Both the position numbers and the translations under genes were made by a program. The notes below the pieces were generated by a model that ran no database searches, was not told the DNA's origin, and worked only from the letters and a program-made list of their open reading frames with translations. From NCBI RefSeq assembly GCF_019924045.1, contig NZ_JAHXBN010000028.1, positions 1-64,000 of the forward strand: a stretch of DNA of 64,000 nt. Reading direction: 5' to 3'. This DNA comes from Dyadobacter fermentans (GTDB taxonomy: Bacteria > Bacteroidota > Bacteroidia > Cytophagales > Spirosomataceae). Below are positions 25,763 through 34,733 of the stretch, in pieces (position 1 is the stretch's first letter; every line of letters starts with the position of its first letter).

Positions 25763-26017
25763 TTTCCATTTCAAATAAGCTTCGCGCATGCAATGCCCGC
25801 ATGGGCGGTACCCGTGCGTGAGCGCATCATGCTCGTCTGCGAAGAATACCCGGCTGCTGCGCTTCATCCGCTCTCCCGAACCGCAGGATAACAACCCATA
25901 TATTTTCAAGTTACGATTGCCGGCAAAGGTTATTTGCCGGCTGGTAATCATCGTTTTCAATTTCCGGCTTGTCGCAAAGCCTTCCGGGCCTATTTCGTTG
26001 TGTTGAATCATTTGCAA
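25754..26017 (-). CDS. Stand-alone Ada-type metal-binding domain lacking the acceptor cysteine
   Basis: This 87-residue protein aligns with the N-terminal zinc domain of Ada: IYGLLSCGSGERMK, SRVFFADEHDALTHGYRPCGHCMREAY. Cys45, Cys73 and Cys76 fit three of Ada's four zinc ligands. The position of the fourth, Cys38 of E. coli Ada, which accepts the methyl group from phosphotriesters, is Gly41. There is no AraC domain and no O6-methylguanine transferase domain. The protein may bind DNA or damaged backbone without repair, or carry another metal. It is second in a minus-strand unit after the 2OG oxygenase, 50 bases apart. Confidence 0.8.
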   Translation of the reverse strand: MQMIQHNEIGPEGFATSRKLKTMITSRQITFAGNRNLKIYGLLSCGSGERMKRSSRVFFADEHDALTHGYRPCGHCMREAYLKWKSG

Positions 26018-26067
26018 ATGGTGATGGACTGAAAATGTTATCGTTAAATAGCGCGCACACCTAATGC

Positions 26068-26769
26068 TCAGTTCAATGCATCATGGAAAATGATGCCCAG
26101 CGTGTAACGTTGCCCGTTATGCACTTCACTCACGCCATGTTTCATATTGACGCGGTAATAGCCTTTGCTTCCCTTCACAGGCCTGAAGTTCGTTGTGAAA
26201 AGCAATGCGTCGCCCTTCCGTGGTTTCAAAACGATAGCGTTGGATTGTGCACGGGGTATTTGCTCGGTCATCACGAACTCACCGCCGGTATAATCCTCGT
26301 CCGGCTCGTTGAGGAAGAGTACCATTTGAATGGGGAAGAACAGTTCGCCGTAAAGATCCTGGTGCAGCGTGTTGTGGCCTCCTTTACCATATTTCAGGAT
26401 CAGCACGGTCGGTTTAGTCTGTCCCTGGGCGCGGCAGAGCTCCTGAAAATCTTCAAAATCAGCAGGGTAGGGATGCCCCATTTTTAATACTTCCATCCAT
26501 TGATTAGCTACCGGTACCAGTTTGGGAAATATGCTTTCGCGCAGCCGTTGGATAATCGGCGGTAATGGATAGGAGAGGTATTTGTATTCGCCTAGCCCAA
26601 ACCGGTAGCGTTCCATGACGATCGTCTTACGGTAATGCGCCGGGTTATCGTATTGCGCAATCAGTCCGTCGCATTCTCTGCTATCGAGGACGTTGGTAAG
26701 TTGCGCGTAGCCGCGTTCGTGGAGGTTTTCGCGAATGGAAGACCAGTCAAGGTTTTCGAGGTTGATCAT
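26068..26769 (-). CDS. 2OG-Fe(II) oxygenase of the predicted DNA-damage family (PF09859-like)
   Basis: This is a 233-residue cupin-fold dioxygenase. The iron site is His136-x-Asp138 (GGHNTLHQDLYGELFFP) and His211 (VNMKHGVSE), with Arg221 for 2-oxoglutarate (GQRYTLGIIFHDA). The surrounding wording (TGGEFVMTEQIPRAQS, GDALLF) matches a family predicted, not proven, to act oxidatively on damaged DNA. I start it at ATG 26769 (MINLENLDWSS). The open frame runs up to 26973, but that extension is read from the ATTCA word array and looks non-coding. It forms an operon with the Ada-like gene. Confidence 0.85.
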   Translation of the reverse strand: MINLENLDWSSIRENLHERGYAQLTNVLDSRECDGLIAQYDNPAHYRKTIVMERYRFGLGEYKYLSYPLPPIIQRLRESIFPKLVPVANQWMEVLKMGHPYPADFEDFQELCRAQGQTKPTVLILKYGKGGHNTLHQDLYGELFFPIQMVLFLNEPDEDYTGGEFVMTEQIPRAQSNAIVLKPRKGDALLFTTNFRPVKGSKGYYRVNMKHGVSEVHNGQRYTLGIIFHDALN

Positions 26770-26844
26770 TGCAAGTGGTATTTTGGTTTGTAAACCAAAA
26801 TTACCCTGCCAGAAAGCCCATAAAAACCCGATTCTTGCGTAGAT

Positions 26845-27030
26845 GAATGATCGAATGAAAGAATTACTGAATGACTGAGTTTTGAATGAGTGAATGAAAT
26901 TAGTCAGGAGGTCATTCGTGGTCATAAATTGTTTAAATAAATAGCTAAAACAATTCCTGACTACGTCTGACAAAACATGACTATTTATTCAATCATTCAG
27001 TCATTCAATCATTCAATCATTCAAAATTAA
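26845..27030. repeat. ATTCA and TGTCA word arrays downstream of the ABC transporter
   Basis: Abutting the ABC-transporter stop, 26987-27030 holds tandem TCATTCAATCATTCAG words with an 8-base period. Further on, 26918-26980 carries CCTGACTACGTCTGACA-type words. At 26845-26895 the first word returns in inverted orientation (GAATGA, TGAATGACTGAG). The outer copies can pair across about 140 bases. Confidence 0.65.
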
Positions 27031-28809
27031 TCACGCCGAAAGTACCGTCTCGTCCTTGCGTTCGCCGATTTGCTGGCGCCACATCGCGTAATAGAGGCCT
27101 TTTTCTTCCAGCAATGTGTGGTGGCTGCCGGTTTCGACGATACGGCCTTTTTCGAGCACGTAAATGCGGTCGGCGTACATGATGGTCGACAAACGGTGCG
27201 CGATCATGACGGTGATATGCTGGCGCTGGTCGGTGATGTCGCGGATGGTATTTGATATCTCTTCTTCCGTAAGTGAATCAAGCGCGGACGTAGCTTCGTC
27301 GAAAATGATCAGGTGGGGGTTACGCAGGAGCGCACGGGCAATCGAGAGGCGCTGGCGTTCACCGCCTGATAATTTCAAACCGCCTTCGCCGATCACCGTG
27401 TCGATGCCATTCTCTGCACGGGCCAGCAAGTTGTAGCAAGCGGCTTTCATGAGCACATCGTTGATCATCTCGTCCGTCGCTCCCGGATTTACAAAAAGCA
27501 GGTTTTCCTTGATCGTACCCGAGAAGAGTTGCGTATCCTGGGTCACGAAGCCGATTTTGTGCCTGATTTCGTCAAAGTCAATTTCTTTTCCATTCACACC
27601 ATTATAAAGCACGTTGCCTTCAATGGGCTGGTAAAGGCCCACGAGCAGCTTCACCAAAGTAGTTTTCCCGGAGCCCGACGGTCCGACGAATGCAATAGTT
27701 TCTCCACGCTTCACGCCGAATGAAATGTCCTCCAAGGCGGGCCGTTTCGCTGACTGGTGCTGGAATTTCACGTGATCGAACTGCAAATCTTTAATATCGG
27801 TAATCGTCTCGGGGTTAGCCGGTTTGTGTTCTACCGGGCGGGCCAGCAGCGTTTGCAAGTTGTTGAGCGATGCCTCGGCTTCGCGGTAGGAGAGGATCAC
27901 ATTGCCTAGTTCCTGCAATGGCCCGAAAATGAAGAAGGAATAGAACTGCATCATCATCATCTGCCCCACGGTAATCTTATCCCGGAACACGAAAAACAGC
28001 AATGCAAACATCACGCATTGTTGTAGAAAGTTGACGAACGTGCCTTGGATGAAACTTACCGAACGGATACTTTTCACCTTTTTTAGTTCCAGTTTCAGGA
28101 TTTTGTAAGTGGTTGTATTCAACCGGCCAATTTCCTGCTGGGTGAGTCCGAGGCTTTTCACCAGTTCGATATTGCGCAGGGATTCGGTCGTGGAGCCGGC
28201 TAATGCGGTCGTTTCTTTCACGATATTTTTCTGGATCGTTTTAATCTTCCGGCTTAACACGCTCGTCAGAAATGCCAGTATCACCGAACCGATGAGGTAG
28301 ATCAGCGGTAGCCAAGGGCTGAGCCTGAATGCGACTACCACTACGAAAACAATACCTACTGACGTGAAAAAGAGTACGTTAACGAAGTTCAGAATGAATT
28401 TCTCGCAATCGGCACGGACTTTCAGAAGCACCGAAAGCGTTTCGCCGGAGCGCTGGTCCTCAAAATCCTGGAAAGGGAGCCTTAATGCATGCCGCAACCC
28501 ATCCGTATAGAGGGCAGCGCCGAATTTCTGGATAACGACATTCACCAGGTAATCCTGAAATGCCTTGGCAATGCGGGATACCATCGCTACGCCGATGATC
28601 ATCAGCAGGCCCATGAGTACGCCCTTGAAGAACTCGTTATCAAGCCCTTTGGTACGAAATTCTACCGCCTTGTTGGCGTATGGGTCAATGAGGTAGTTAC
28701 CGAGGATGTAAGGGTTAAGAAGGGAGAAAGTTTGGTTGATGGCGGCCATCAGCAGGGCCAGAAATATAAGCGCCTTGTACCTGCTCAGGTATTGGATCAA
28801 TAATTTCAT
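27031..28809 (-). CDS. ABC exporter half-transporter (MsbA/multidrug type)
   Basis: This protein of 592 residues has a six-helix membrane domain (about 1-320) fused to an ATPase domain. The ATPase shows Walker A GPSGSGKTTLVK, the Q-loop VTQDTQLF, signature LSGGERQRLSIARALL, Walker B HLIIFDEATSALD and the H-loop IAHRLST. It would work as a homodimer exporting lipid, peptide or drug. I start it at ATG 28809 (MKLLIQYLSRYKALIFL); 35 more codons are open upstream but cover non-conserved sequence. The substrate cannot be told. Confidence 0.9.
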   Translation of the reverse strand: MKLLIQYLSRYKALIFLALLMAAINQTFSLLNPYILGNYLIDPYANKAVEFRTKGLDNEFFKGVLMGLLMIIGVAMVSRIAKAFQDYLVNVVIQKFGAALYTDGLRHALRLPFQDFEDQRSGETLSVLLKVRADCEKFILNFVNVLFFTSVGIVFVVVVAFRLSPWLPLIYLIGSVILAFLTSVLSRKIKTIQKNIVKETTALAGSTTESLRNIELVKSLGLTQQEIGRLNTTTYKILKLELKKVKSIRSVSFIQGTFVNFLQQCVMFALLFFVFRDKITVGQMMMMQFYSFFIFGPLQELGNVILSYREAEASLNNLQTLLARPVEHKPANPETITDIKDLQFDHVKFQHQSAKRPALEDISFGVKRGETIAFVGPSGSGKTTLVKLLVGLYQPIEGNVLYNGVNGKEIDFDEIRHKIGFVTQDTQLFSGTIKENLLFVNPGATDEMINDVLMKAACYNLLARAENGIDTVIGEGGLKLSGGERQRLSIARALLRNPHLIIFDEATSALDSLTEEEISNTIRDITDQRQHITVMIAHRLSTIMYADRIYVLEKGRIVETGSHHTLLEEKGLYYAMWRQQIGERKDETVLSA

Positions 28810-28899
28810 ACAGTTCTGAGGTGATTCGGTGGTGTTACCAATTACTGTAAACCCAAACGCGCCGATTTTAATTCTCGTAGAATGCGCAAAATGTACGGA

Positions 28900-28931
28900 A
28901 ATAAAAAAAGACATCCGGGAGGGATGTCTTT
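28900..28931 (-). terminator. Terminator of tRNA-Met
   Basis: AAAGACATCC (28907-28916) and GGATGTCTTT (28922-28931) form a perfect 10-bp stem with a 5-base loop, followed on the minus strand by seven T residues. It lies 8 bases past the tRNA 3' end. Confidence 0.85.
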
Positions 28932-28938
28932 AACAATG

Positions 28939-29012
28939 TAGCGGGGAGCAGGATCGAACTGCCGACCTTAGGGTTATGAATCCTACGCTCTAACCATCTG
29001 AGCTACCCCGCC
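28939..29012 (-). tRNA. tRNA-Met (anticodon CAT)
   Basis: The minus strand folds as a 74-nt cloverleaf. The acceptor GGCGGGG pairs with CCCCGCT (G1-U72 wobble), the D arm is AGCTCAGATGGTTAGAGC, the anticodon loop is TTCATAA, and the T arm is GGCAG-TTCGATC-CTGCT-like. A73 is at 28939; CCA is not encoded. The anticodon stem lacks the three G-C pairs of initiator tRNA, so elongator Met is the best call. A lysidine-modified Ile tRNA with the same anticodon is less likely. Confidence 0.87.
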
Positions 29013-29026
29013 GTCGTATTGTGGTG

Positions 29027-29058
29027 CAAAAGTATGTTAAAGAATATTACAATGCAAC
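29027..29058 (-). promoter_or_regulatory. Promoter of tRNA-Met
   Basis: On the minus strand GTTG (29055-29058) is followed after exactly 20 bases by TACTTTTG (29027-29034). This is the Bacteroidota -33/-7 consensus TTG-N20-TAnnTTTG without mismatch. The start site would fall a few bases before the tRNA. Confidence 0.85.
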
Positions 29059-29084
29059 CCATTTGCCCATTTTTAACGTAATTT

Positions 29085-29117
29085 TCGCGCATTTTTAAAA
29101 CAACAAATTTAAATTTG
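29085..29117 (+). promoter_or_regulatory. Candidate promoter for the START-like / LptF-like operon
   Basis: A perfect -7 box TAAATTTG is at 29110-29117, with T-rich sequence but no clean TTG about 20-24 bases upstream. It would give a leader of roughly 85 bases before ATG 29211. Confidence 0.45.
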
Positions 29118-29210
29118 CACGCTTTTATTGTCGATTTATGTTATATTACAACTTTTAAATCAGCACATAAGGCGATCGCTAACGAGGCGGCTCCTTTAAT
29201 TTCAGCACAT

Positions 29211-29603
29211 ATGGAAAAATATAAATTTGTTACAGAATTTGAATTGCGATCCTCCCCAAAAGTTCTCTTTCCATATATTTCCACGCCCTCGGGCCTCCAA
29301 CAATGGTTTGCCGAGAAGGTTACTGTGCTGCCCGACCACCGATTCGATTTCCAATGGGACGGCGACAGCCACATTGCCCGGCAGACAGGACTGAGAATTA
29401 ATAAAGCGGTGCGTTTTGATTTTGAGGATACCAGCGAAGATAATCTGGACAACAACCATCTGGAACTAAAATTAGAAGTAAGCGAGTTAACCCAGACAAC
29501 CTTTTTGCGGATAATCGACTACTCGTCCAACAAGGACCGTGACGAGCTGACTTCTTTGTGGGAGGGTTTTATTGATAATTTAAGAGAAATAGTAGGTAGT
29601 TGA
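29211..29603 (+). CDS. START-like domain protein
   Basis: This 130-residue protein is probably a cytoplasmic member of the SRPBCC/AHSA1-like superfamily with one ligand-binding pocket (MEKYKFVTEFELRSSPKVLFPYISTPSGLQQWFAEKV, LWEGFIDNLREIVG). A longer frame opens at 29115, but its first 32 residues look non-conserved and would cover the promoter region, so ATG 29211 is chosen. The stop overlaps the ATG of the permease by one base (TGATG), so the two genes are translationally coupled. No ligand is known. Confidence 0.8.
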   Translation: MEKYKFVTEFELRSSPKVLFPYISTPSGLQQWFAEKVTVLPDHRFDFQWDGDSHIARQTGLRINKAVRFDFEDTSEDNLDNNHLELKLEVSELTQTTFLRIIDYSSNKDRDELTSLWEGFIDNLREIVGS

Positions 29604-31099
29604 TGAAAAAGCTGGACAAGCTTATTTTAACGTCCTTTTGGGGACCATTTGTGATTACAATGTCGGTCGTGGTGTTCGTCTTCCTGATGCGGATCATGAT
29701 CTTTTATATAGATGACTTCGTGTCCAAGGACCTGAACGTCATGGACTATGCACAGCTATTCTTCTTTTTTAGCCTCATTACAGTGCCTACGGCATTGCCG
29801 CTGGCCATGCTGCTGTCCTCGCTGATGGCGTTCGGAAACCTGGGTGAATTTTTTGAGCTCACGGCTATTAAAAGTGCCGGTATTTCCGTTGTGCGGGCCA
29901 TGTTGCCCATGTTCATCGTCGCGATAGGGATCAGCGTCTTCTCCTTCTTTTTCAACGACCGTGTTTCACCCTGGGCTAACCTGAAAGGGTATAGCCTGCT
30001 TTATGACATTAAGACAACGAAGGCCACATTGAAGATAAAAGAAGGCATTTTCTACAATGATTTGCCCGGGTACAGCATTAAAGTCGATGAAAAGCTGGAA
30101 AACGGCAAAATGATCGGCATGGTGATTTACAAGCACAACAGCCGGTCGTATGAGTTAGGGAATACGGAGATTATCCTGGCCGATTCGGGACGGATGTACG
30201 CCATTAATGAGAACCGTTATCTGGTAATCGAGCTCTACAACGGTACCCGCTATACCGACGAGCAAGGCTCGGGCAGCTCGCGGCCTGTGTATATTTCCAC
30301 TCCTGCGGGCGCGCAAACACCTTACACCAATTTCAACCGCCAATCGTTCAGGCATTATCGCCTTACGGAAAGTCTTGCGTCGTTTGGTATGAAGCGTACG
30401 GATGAGGGGCAGTTCAAATACCACGAGTTTATGAAGAACATCAGTGACCTCACTTCCACGGCGGATTCATTGCGTACTTCATATGAGGAGACCAAGAAGA
30501 ACCTCGTTGCGGGTAGCCAGCAGTATTATTCTTACAATTATCGCGAAGGTACGGACAAAACGATTAAGCCCGGCAAATGGATTGACTCGCTATTGGCGAA
30601 GCCTGTTTCCGACAGTTTGAAAAAGGATATCCTGATGAATACCAAAGCGGCTTCGAACAGCATGCTAAGCTACATCAAGTCGCAGCAGGATTACCTGCAA
30701 GCGAAATTGAAGGATGCGAGCAAATACGAACTGGAAAGGCACCATAAGTTCACCAATGCAATTTCCTGCCTGATCATGTTCCTGATCGGCGCACCGCTGG
30801 GGGCCATTATCAAGAAAGGCGGGTTCGGGGTACCTGTGCTGGTTTCGATACTGTTTTTTATCCTGTTGTATGTATTGACTAACCAAGGGGACAAATGGGT
30901 GAAAGAAGGGTTGGTAGCCGTACCGATAGGGGCATGGATGGCCAATACCATACTTTTTGCGGCCGGTATGTACTTCATCGACCGTGCACGAAGCGACTCT
31001 CGGCTGTTCGATAAGGACGTTTACCAGATGTTCTTCAAAAGAATTAAGTCCAAATGGGCAAGTAGATTTGGCAAAAGGGAGCTTATCACTGATATTTAA
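29603..31099 (+). CDS. LptF/LptG-family permease (YjgP/YjgQ)
   Basis: This 498-residue inner-membrane protein is a transmembrane half of the Lpt exporter that extracts lipopolysaccharide toward the outer membrane. Three helices at the N-terminus (about 8-125), a periplasmic beta-jellyroll with helical insert (about 130-370) and three C-terminal helices (FTNAISCLIMFLIGAPLGAIIKKGGFG onward) match the family. Only one such gene is here, so the partner subunit and LptB lie elsewhere. ATG 29603 overlaps the preceding stop. Confidence 0.87.
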   Translation: MKKLDKLILTSFWGPFVITMSVVVFVFLMRIMIFYIDDFVSKDLNVMDYAQLFFFFSLITVPTALPLAMLLSSLMAFGNLGEFFELTAIKSAGISVVRAMLPMFIVAIGISVFSFFFNDRVSPWANLKGYSLLYDIKTTKATLKIKEGIFYNDLPGYSIKVDEKLENGKMIGMVIYKHNSRSYELGNTEIILADSGRMYAINENRYLVIELYNGTRYTDEQGSGSSRPVYISTPAGAQTPYTNFNRQSFRHYRLTESLASFGMKRTDEGQFKYHEFMKNISDLTSTADSLRTSYEETKKNLVAGSQQYYSYNYREGTDKTIKPGKWIDSLLAKPVSDSLKKDILMNTKAASNSMLSYIKSQQDYLQAKLKDASKYELERHHKFTNAISCLIMFLIGAPLGAIIKKGGFGVPVLVSILFFILLYVLTNQGDKWVKEGLVAVPIGAWMANTILFAAGMYFIDRARSDSRLFDKDVYQMFFKRIKSKWASRFGKRELITDI

Positions 31100-31108
31100 T
31101 TTAAATTA

Positions 31109-31140
31109 TTTTAAAAAGCGGTTTAAAAAGCCTACTTTTG
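31109..31140 (+). promoter_or_regulatory. Promoter of rpsO
   Basis: TACTTTTG at 31133-31140 is a perfect -7 box, with a T run about 20 bases upstream standing in for the -33 element. The transcript would have a leader of about 55 bases. Confidence 0.65.
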
Positions 31141-31152
31141 CAACCTTATTTG

Positions 31153-31165
31153 CGGCAAGGTGCCG
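31153..31165 (+). promoter_or_regulatory. Hairpin in the rpsO leader
   Basis: CGGCA-AGG-TGCCG is a perfect small stem-loop in the predicted rpsO leader, about 38 bases before the ATG. In several bacterial groups S15 binds structured leader RNA to control its own synthesis, with different structures per group. That role here is inference. Confidence 0.35.
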
Positions 31166-31202
31166 TATTTACTACATATCACTTTAATCTGTTGTTACAA
31201 TC

Positions 31203-31478
31203 ATGTATTTAACCGCGGAAAAGAAGAGCGAGATCTTCGAATCGAAAGGTTTTAAAAAGGAGAGCGGTGACACCGGCTCTGCTGAATCACAAATTGCTTT
31301 ATTTACGTACCGTATCAATTATCTGAACGAGCACCTCAAAACGCACAAGAAAGATAATGATACACGTCTGGGCCTCCTCAAAATGGTAGGAAAGCGCAGA
31401 AGATTGTTGGATTATCTTTACAAAAAAGACATCAATCGCTATCGTGCGATCATCGCCGAATTGAACATACGTAAGTAA
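31203..31478 (+). CDS. rpsO: 30S ribosomal protein S15
   Basis: This 91-residue protein has the standard S15 length and signatures ([60 protein letters not shown]). It binds the central domain of 16S rRNA early in small-subunit assembly. It is followed by a strong terminator and then pnp, the widespread rpsO-pnp order. Confidence 0.97.
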   Translation: MYLTAEKKSEIFESKGFKKESGDTGSAESQIALFTYRINYLNEHLKTHKKDNDTRLGLLKMVGKRRRLLDYLYKKDINRYRAIIAELNIRK

Positions 31479-31482
31479 TTTC

Positions 31483-31525
31483 AAAATCAGGGAACTTGAC
31501 ATATGTGAAAGTTCCCTGATTTTTT
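31483..31525 (+). terminator. rpsO terminator
   Basis: AAATCAGGGAACTT pairs with AAGTTCCCTGATTT around a loop of about 11 bases and is followed by T residues. It lies directly after rpsO, so pnp expression would need read-through or its own promoter. No clear promoter is seen in the 67 bases between them. Confidence 0.85.
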
Positions 31526-31592
31526 GCGGAAAAAACAAGAACTTACCGGGACGTCAGGATGGCGTTTCACAGCTACAAAAATCAAATATTCT

Positions 31593-33734
31593 ATGCTCTT
31601 TAATATAGTTACCAAGACTATAACCTTACCGGACGGCAGGGAAATCACAATTGAAACAGGAAAATTAGCGAAGCAAGCCGACGGATCGGTGGTTGTCAGA
31701 CTGGGTAACACCATGTTGTTGGCGACAGTGGTTGCTAACAAGGATATTAAAGAAGGTCTTGACTTTCTTCCGTTGTCAGTTGATTACCAGGAGAAATTCG
31801 CATCTGCGGGACGCATCCCCGGAAGCTTCCAGCGCCGCGAGGGCAAACTGTCTGACCACGAAGTATTGACAAGCCGCCTGGTTGACCGCGTATTGCGCCC
31901 ATTATTCCCCGACGATTACCACGCAGAAGTACAGGTAAACATTCTTTTGATTTCTGCCGACGCAGAAGCATTGCCTGACGCCCTCGCTGCATTGGCGGCA
32001 TCTGCTGCATTAGCGGCATCCGATATTCCTTTCGGTGGTCCGGTTTCAGAAGTCCGCGTTGCGAAAATCGACGGTGAATATGTGATCAACCCGGGAACGA
32101 CTGCATTAGCTAACGCAACCCTCGACCTGATGGTAGGCGCGACGTATAACGACATCGCGATGGTGGAAGGTGAAATGAGCGAAGTTTCCGAAGAGGAAGT
32201 GATCGAAGCATTGAAAATCGCACACGAAGCTATCAAAACCCAATGCCTTGCTTTGAAAGAGTTCGAAGCAGCGGTTGGCAAAACTGAAAAAAGAGAATAC
32301 GTAGGCGATCCTGCGGACGAAGCGCTCGAAGCTCGCGTTCGCGCATTTGCTTATCCTAAAATATATGCTGTTGCACAGCAGGGTTCTACCAACAAAAACG
32401 TAAGAAAAGACGGTTTCAAAGCAGTTTGGGAAGAATTCAAAGCCACTATCACCGAAGAAGAAGCAGCGGATTTCAACGAAGGCCTTGCGAAGCGCTATTT
32501 CAACGACCTGGTTTGGGAAGGTTCACGCCGTTTGGTATTGGACGAAAGGATCCGCCTCGACGGCCGTAAACTCGACCAGGTAAGACCTATCGCTTCGGAA
32601 GTGGATTATTTGCCGAATGCACACGGTTCTGCATTGTTTACACGCGGGGAAACGCAATCGTTGACTACGGTGACGCTCGGTACCAAGCAGGACGAGCAGA
32701 TCGTTGATACCCCATTGAAATATGGTTACAGCAAATTCCTTTTGCACTACAACTTCCCGGGTTTCTCAACCGGCGAAGTGAAGCCTAACCGCGGTCCCGG
32801 CCGTCGTGAGGTAGGACACGGTAACCTCGCATTGCGCGCATTGAAAAAAGTGCTTCCTCCTGAGGCGGACAATCCATATACTATCCGTATCGTTTCCGAT
32901 ATCCTTGAATCTAACGGTTCGTCATCCATGGCGACGGTTTGCGCAGGATCGCTTGCATTGATGGACTCAGGTCTGAAAATCAAAGCGCCTGTATCGGGTA
33001 TCGCCATGGGCCTTATCTCGGATGAAGCAACCGGTAAATACGCGGTGCTTTCCGATATCCTCGGTGACGAAGATCACCTGGGTGATATGGACTTCAAAGT
33101 AACCGGAACATCGGAAGGTATCACTGCCTGCCAGATGGACATGAAGGTGAACGGTCTTTCATTCGAAGTGTTGACAGAAGCCTTGATGCAAGCCAAAGCG
33201 GGCCGTCTGCACATCCTCGGTGAAATGAACAAAACCATCACCGAAAGCCGTCCTGACCTGAAACCTCATACACCACGTGCGATCGTGATTAAAATCGATC
33301 GTGAGATGATCGGTGCGGTGATCGGACCAGGCGGAAAAGTGGTTCAGGACATTCAAAAAGAATCCGGAGCAACCATCTCTATCGAAGAGAAAGATGGCGC
33401 AGGCTTCGTAAGTATATTCTCTGCCGATAAGTCTTCCATGGATAAGGCAGTTGCACGGGTTAAGGGGATCATTCTAGTCCCTGAAATCGGTGAAATCTAT
33501 ACCGGTAAAGTTAAATCGATCATGCCTTTCGGAGCGTTCGTAGAATTCCTCCCAGGCAAAGACGGTTTGTTGCACATTTCCGAGATCAAGTGGGAGCGCC
33601 TCGAAAAAATGGACGGCGTTCTGGAGGTAGGAGAAGAGGTGCAGGTGAAGCTCGTTGAAATCGACAAGAAAACCGGCAAATACCGCCTTTCACGCAAAGT
33701 ATTGTTACCAAAGCCTGAGAACAAAAAAGATTAA
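31593..33734 (+). CDS. pnp: Polynucleotide phosphorylase
   Basis: This trimeric 3'-5' phosphorolytic exoribonuclease of RNA decay has 713 residues. It contains two RNase PH domains joined by a helical domain ([27 protein letters not shown]-type core with [22 protein letters not shown]), a KH domain ([21 protein letters not shown]) and an S1 domain ([29 protein letters not shown]). The frame is open from 31524, but [18 protein letters not shown] at 31593 is the family start and clears the rpsO terminator. Confidence 0.96.
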   Translation: MLFNIVTKTITLPDGREITIETGKLAKQADGSVVVRLGNTMLLATVVANKDIKEGLDFLPLSVDYQEKFASAGRIPGSFQRREGKLSDHEVLTSRLVDRVLRPLFPDDYHAEVQVNILLISADAEALPDALAALAASAALAASDIPFGGPVSEVRVAKIDGEYVINPGTTALANATLDLMVGATYNDIAMVEGEMSEVSEEEVIEALKIAHEAIKTQCLALKEFEAAVGKTEKREYVGDPADEALEARVRAFAYPKIYAVAQQGSTNKNVRKDGFKAVWEEFKATITEEEAADFNEGLAKRYFNDLVWEGSRRLVLDERIRLDGRKLDQVRPIASEVDYLPNAHGSALFTRGETQSLTTVTLGTKQDEQIVDTPLKYGYSKFLLHYNFPGFSTGEVKPNRGPGRREVGHGNLALRALKKVLPPEADNPYTIRIVSDILESNGSSSMATVCAGSLALMDSGLKIKAPVSGIAMGLISDEATGKYAVLSDILGDEDHLGDMDFKVTGTSEGITACQMDMKVNGLSFEVLTEALMQAKAGRLHILGEMNKTITESRPDLKPHTPRAIVIKIDREMIGAVIGPGGKVVQDIQKESGATISIEEKDGAGFVSIFSADKSSMDKAVARVKGIILVPEIGEIYTGKVKSIMPFGAFVEFLPGKDGLLHISEIKWERLEKMDGVLEVGEEVQVKLVEIDKKTGKYRLSRKVLLPKPENKKD

Positions 33735-33799
33735 TTGAGTGTTCTAACAGGTAGGAACGGTAAAAACGTCGTTATATAACATACTTAATAAAGACATAG

Positions 33800-34663
33800 A
33801 TGAGACAGCTAAAGATCAGTAAGCAAATTACCAACCGTGAAAGTCAATCATTAGATAAATATTTGCAGGAGATCGGTAAGGTGGATTTGCTAACGCCGGA
33901 TGAGGAGGTGACGTTAGCTCAGAAAATCAGGGATGGAGATCAGTTGGCTTTGGAACGTTTGACCAAGGCGAACCTCCGTTTCGTGGTGTCCGTTGCAAAA
34001 CAATATCAAAATCAAGGCTTGTCGTTGGGTGACCTGATCAACGAGGGAAACCTCGGTCTGATCAAGGCAGCACAGCGTTTTGACGAAACAAGGGGTTTTA
34101 AATTCATTTCATACGCGGTTTGGTGGATTCGTCAGTCGATCCTGCAAGCGTTGGCGGAGCAATCACGTATCGTACGTTTACCCCTCAACCGTGTAGGTTC
34201 ACTGAATAAAATTTCAAAAACTTTCTCTGAGCTGGAACAGCGTTTCGAACGCGAGCCATCGCCTGAGGAGTTGGCGGAAGTACTGGAAATTTCTTCTTCC
34301 GAGGTAGTAGATACGATGAAAATCTCCGGTCGCCACGTTTCCATGGACGCACCATTCGTACAAGGCGAGGAAAACAGCCTTTTGGACGTTCTGGAAAACG
34401 ATCTGGAAGACAAACCGGACTCCGGCCTCGTAAACGAATCGCTCCGCAAAGAGGTACAACGCGCATTATGCACGCTTACACAACGTGAAGCGGACGTAAT
34501 CGCCCTGTATTTCGGCCTGAATGGCGAGCATGCGATGACTTTGGAAGAGATCGGGGAGAAGTTCAACCTTACCCGTGAGCGCGTGCGCCAGATCAAGGAA
34601 AAAGCGATCCGCAGATTGCGCCACGTTTCCAGAAGCAAAGCTTTGAAAACCTATTTGGGTTAA
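33800..34663 (+). CDS. rpoD: Primary sigma factor RpoD of Bacteroidota type
   Basis: This 287-residue sigma-70 factor has region 1.2 ([19 protein letters not shown]), region 2 ([48 protein letters not shown]), region 3 and region 4 ([30 protein letters not shown]). Region 1.1 is absent, as is usual for the short primary sigma of this phylum, which reads TTG-N20-TAnnTTTG promoters like those listed here. It is a single-gene unit with its own terminator. Confidence 0.95.
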   Translation: MRQLKISKQITNRESQSLDKYLQEIGKVDLLTPDEEVTLAQKIRDGDQLALERLTKANLRFVVSVAKQYQNQGLSLGDLINEGNLGLIKAAQRFDETRGFKFISYAVWWIRQSILQALAEQSRIVRLPLNRVGSLNKISKTFSELEQRFEREPSPEELAEVLEISSSEVVDTMKISGRHVSMDAPFVQGEENSLLDVLENDLEDKPDSGLVNESLRKEVQRALCTLTQREADVIALYFGLNGEHAMTLEEIGEKFNLTRERVRQIKEKAIRRLRHVSRSKALKTYLG

Positions 34664-34696
34664 TGCATATTGAGATGCAAACCTTCTAATTACTTT

Positions 34697-34723
34697 AAAT
34701 AGCCTCTTTCGGGAGGCTATTTT
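34697..34723 (+). terminator. rpoD terminator
   Basis: AAATAGCCTC / GAGGCTATTT is a 10-bp stem with a short TTTCGG-type loop ending in T residues. It sits between rpoD and menD, 10 bases before the menD ATG. Confidence 0.85.
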
Positions 34724-34733
34724 CATTTGTGAT

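Noticed and set aside
26770..26973. N-terminal extension of the 2OG oxygenase (68 codons)
   Set aside because: The residues are read from the ATTCA/TGAATGA word array and lack family similarity; ATG 26769 gives the expected family start.
26987..27030. Tandem 8-base words considered as a CRISPR array
   Set aside because: There are no fixed-length repeats with unique spacers and no cas genes; periods of 7-11 bases do not fit CRISPR.
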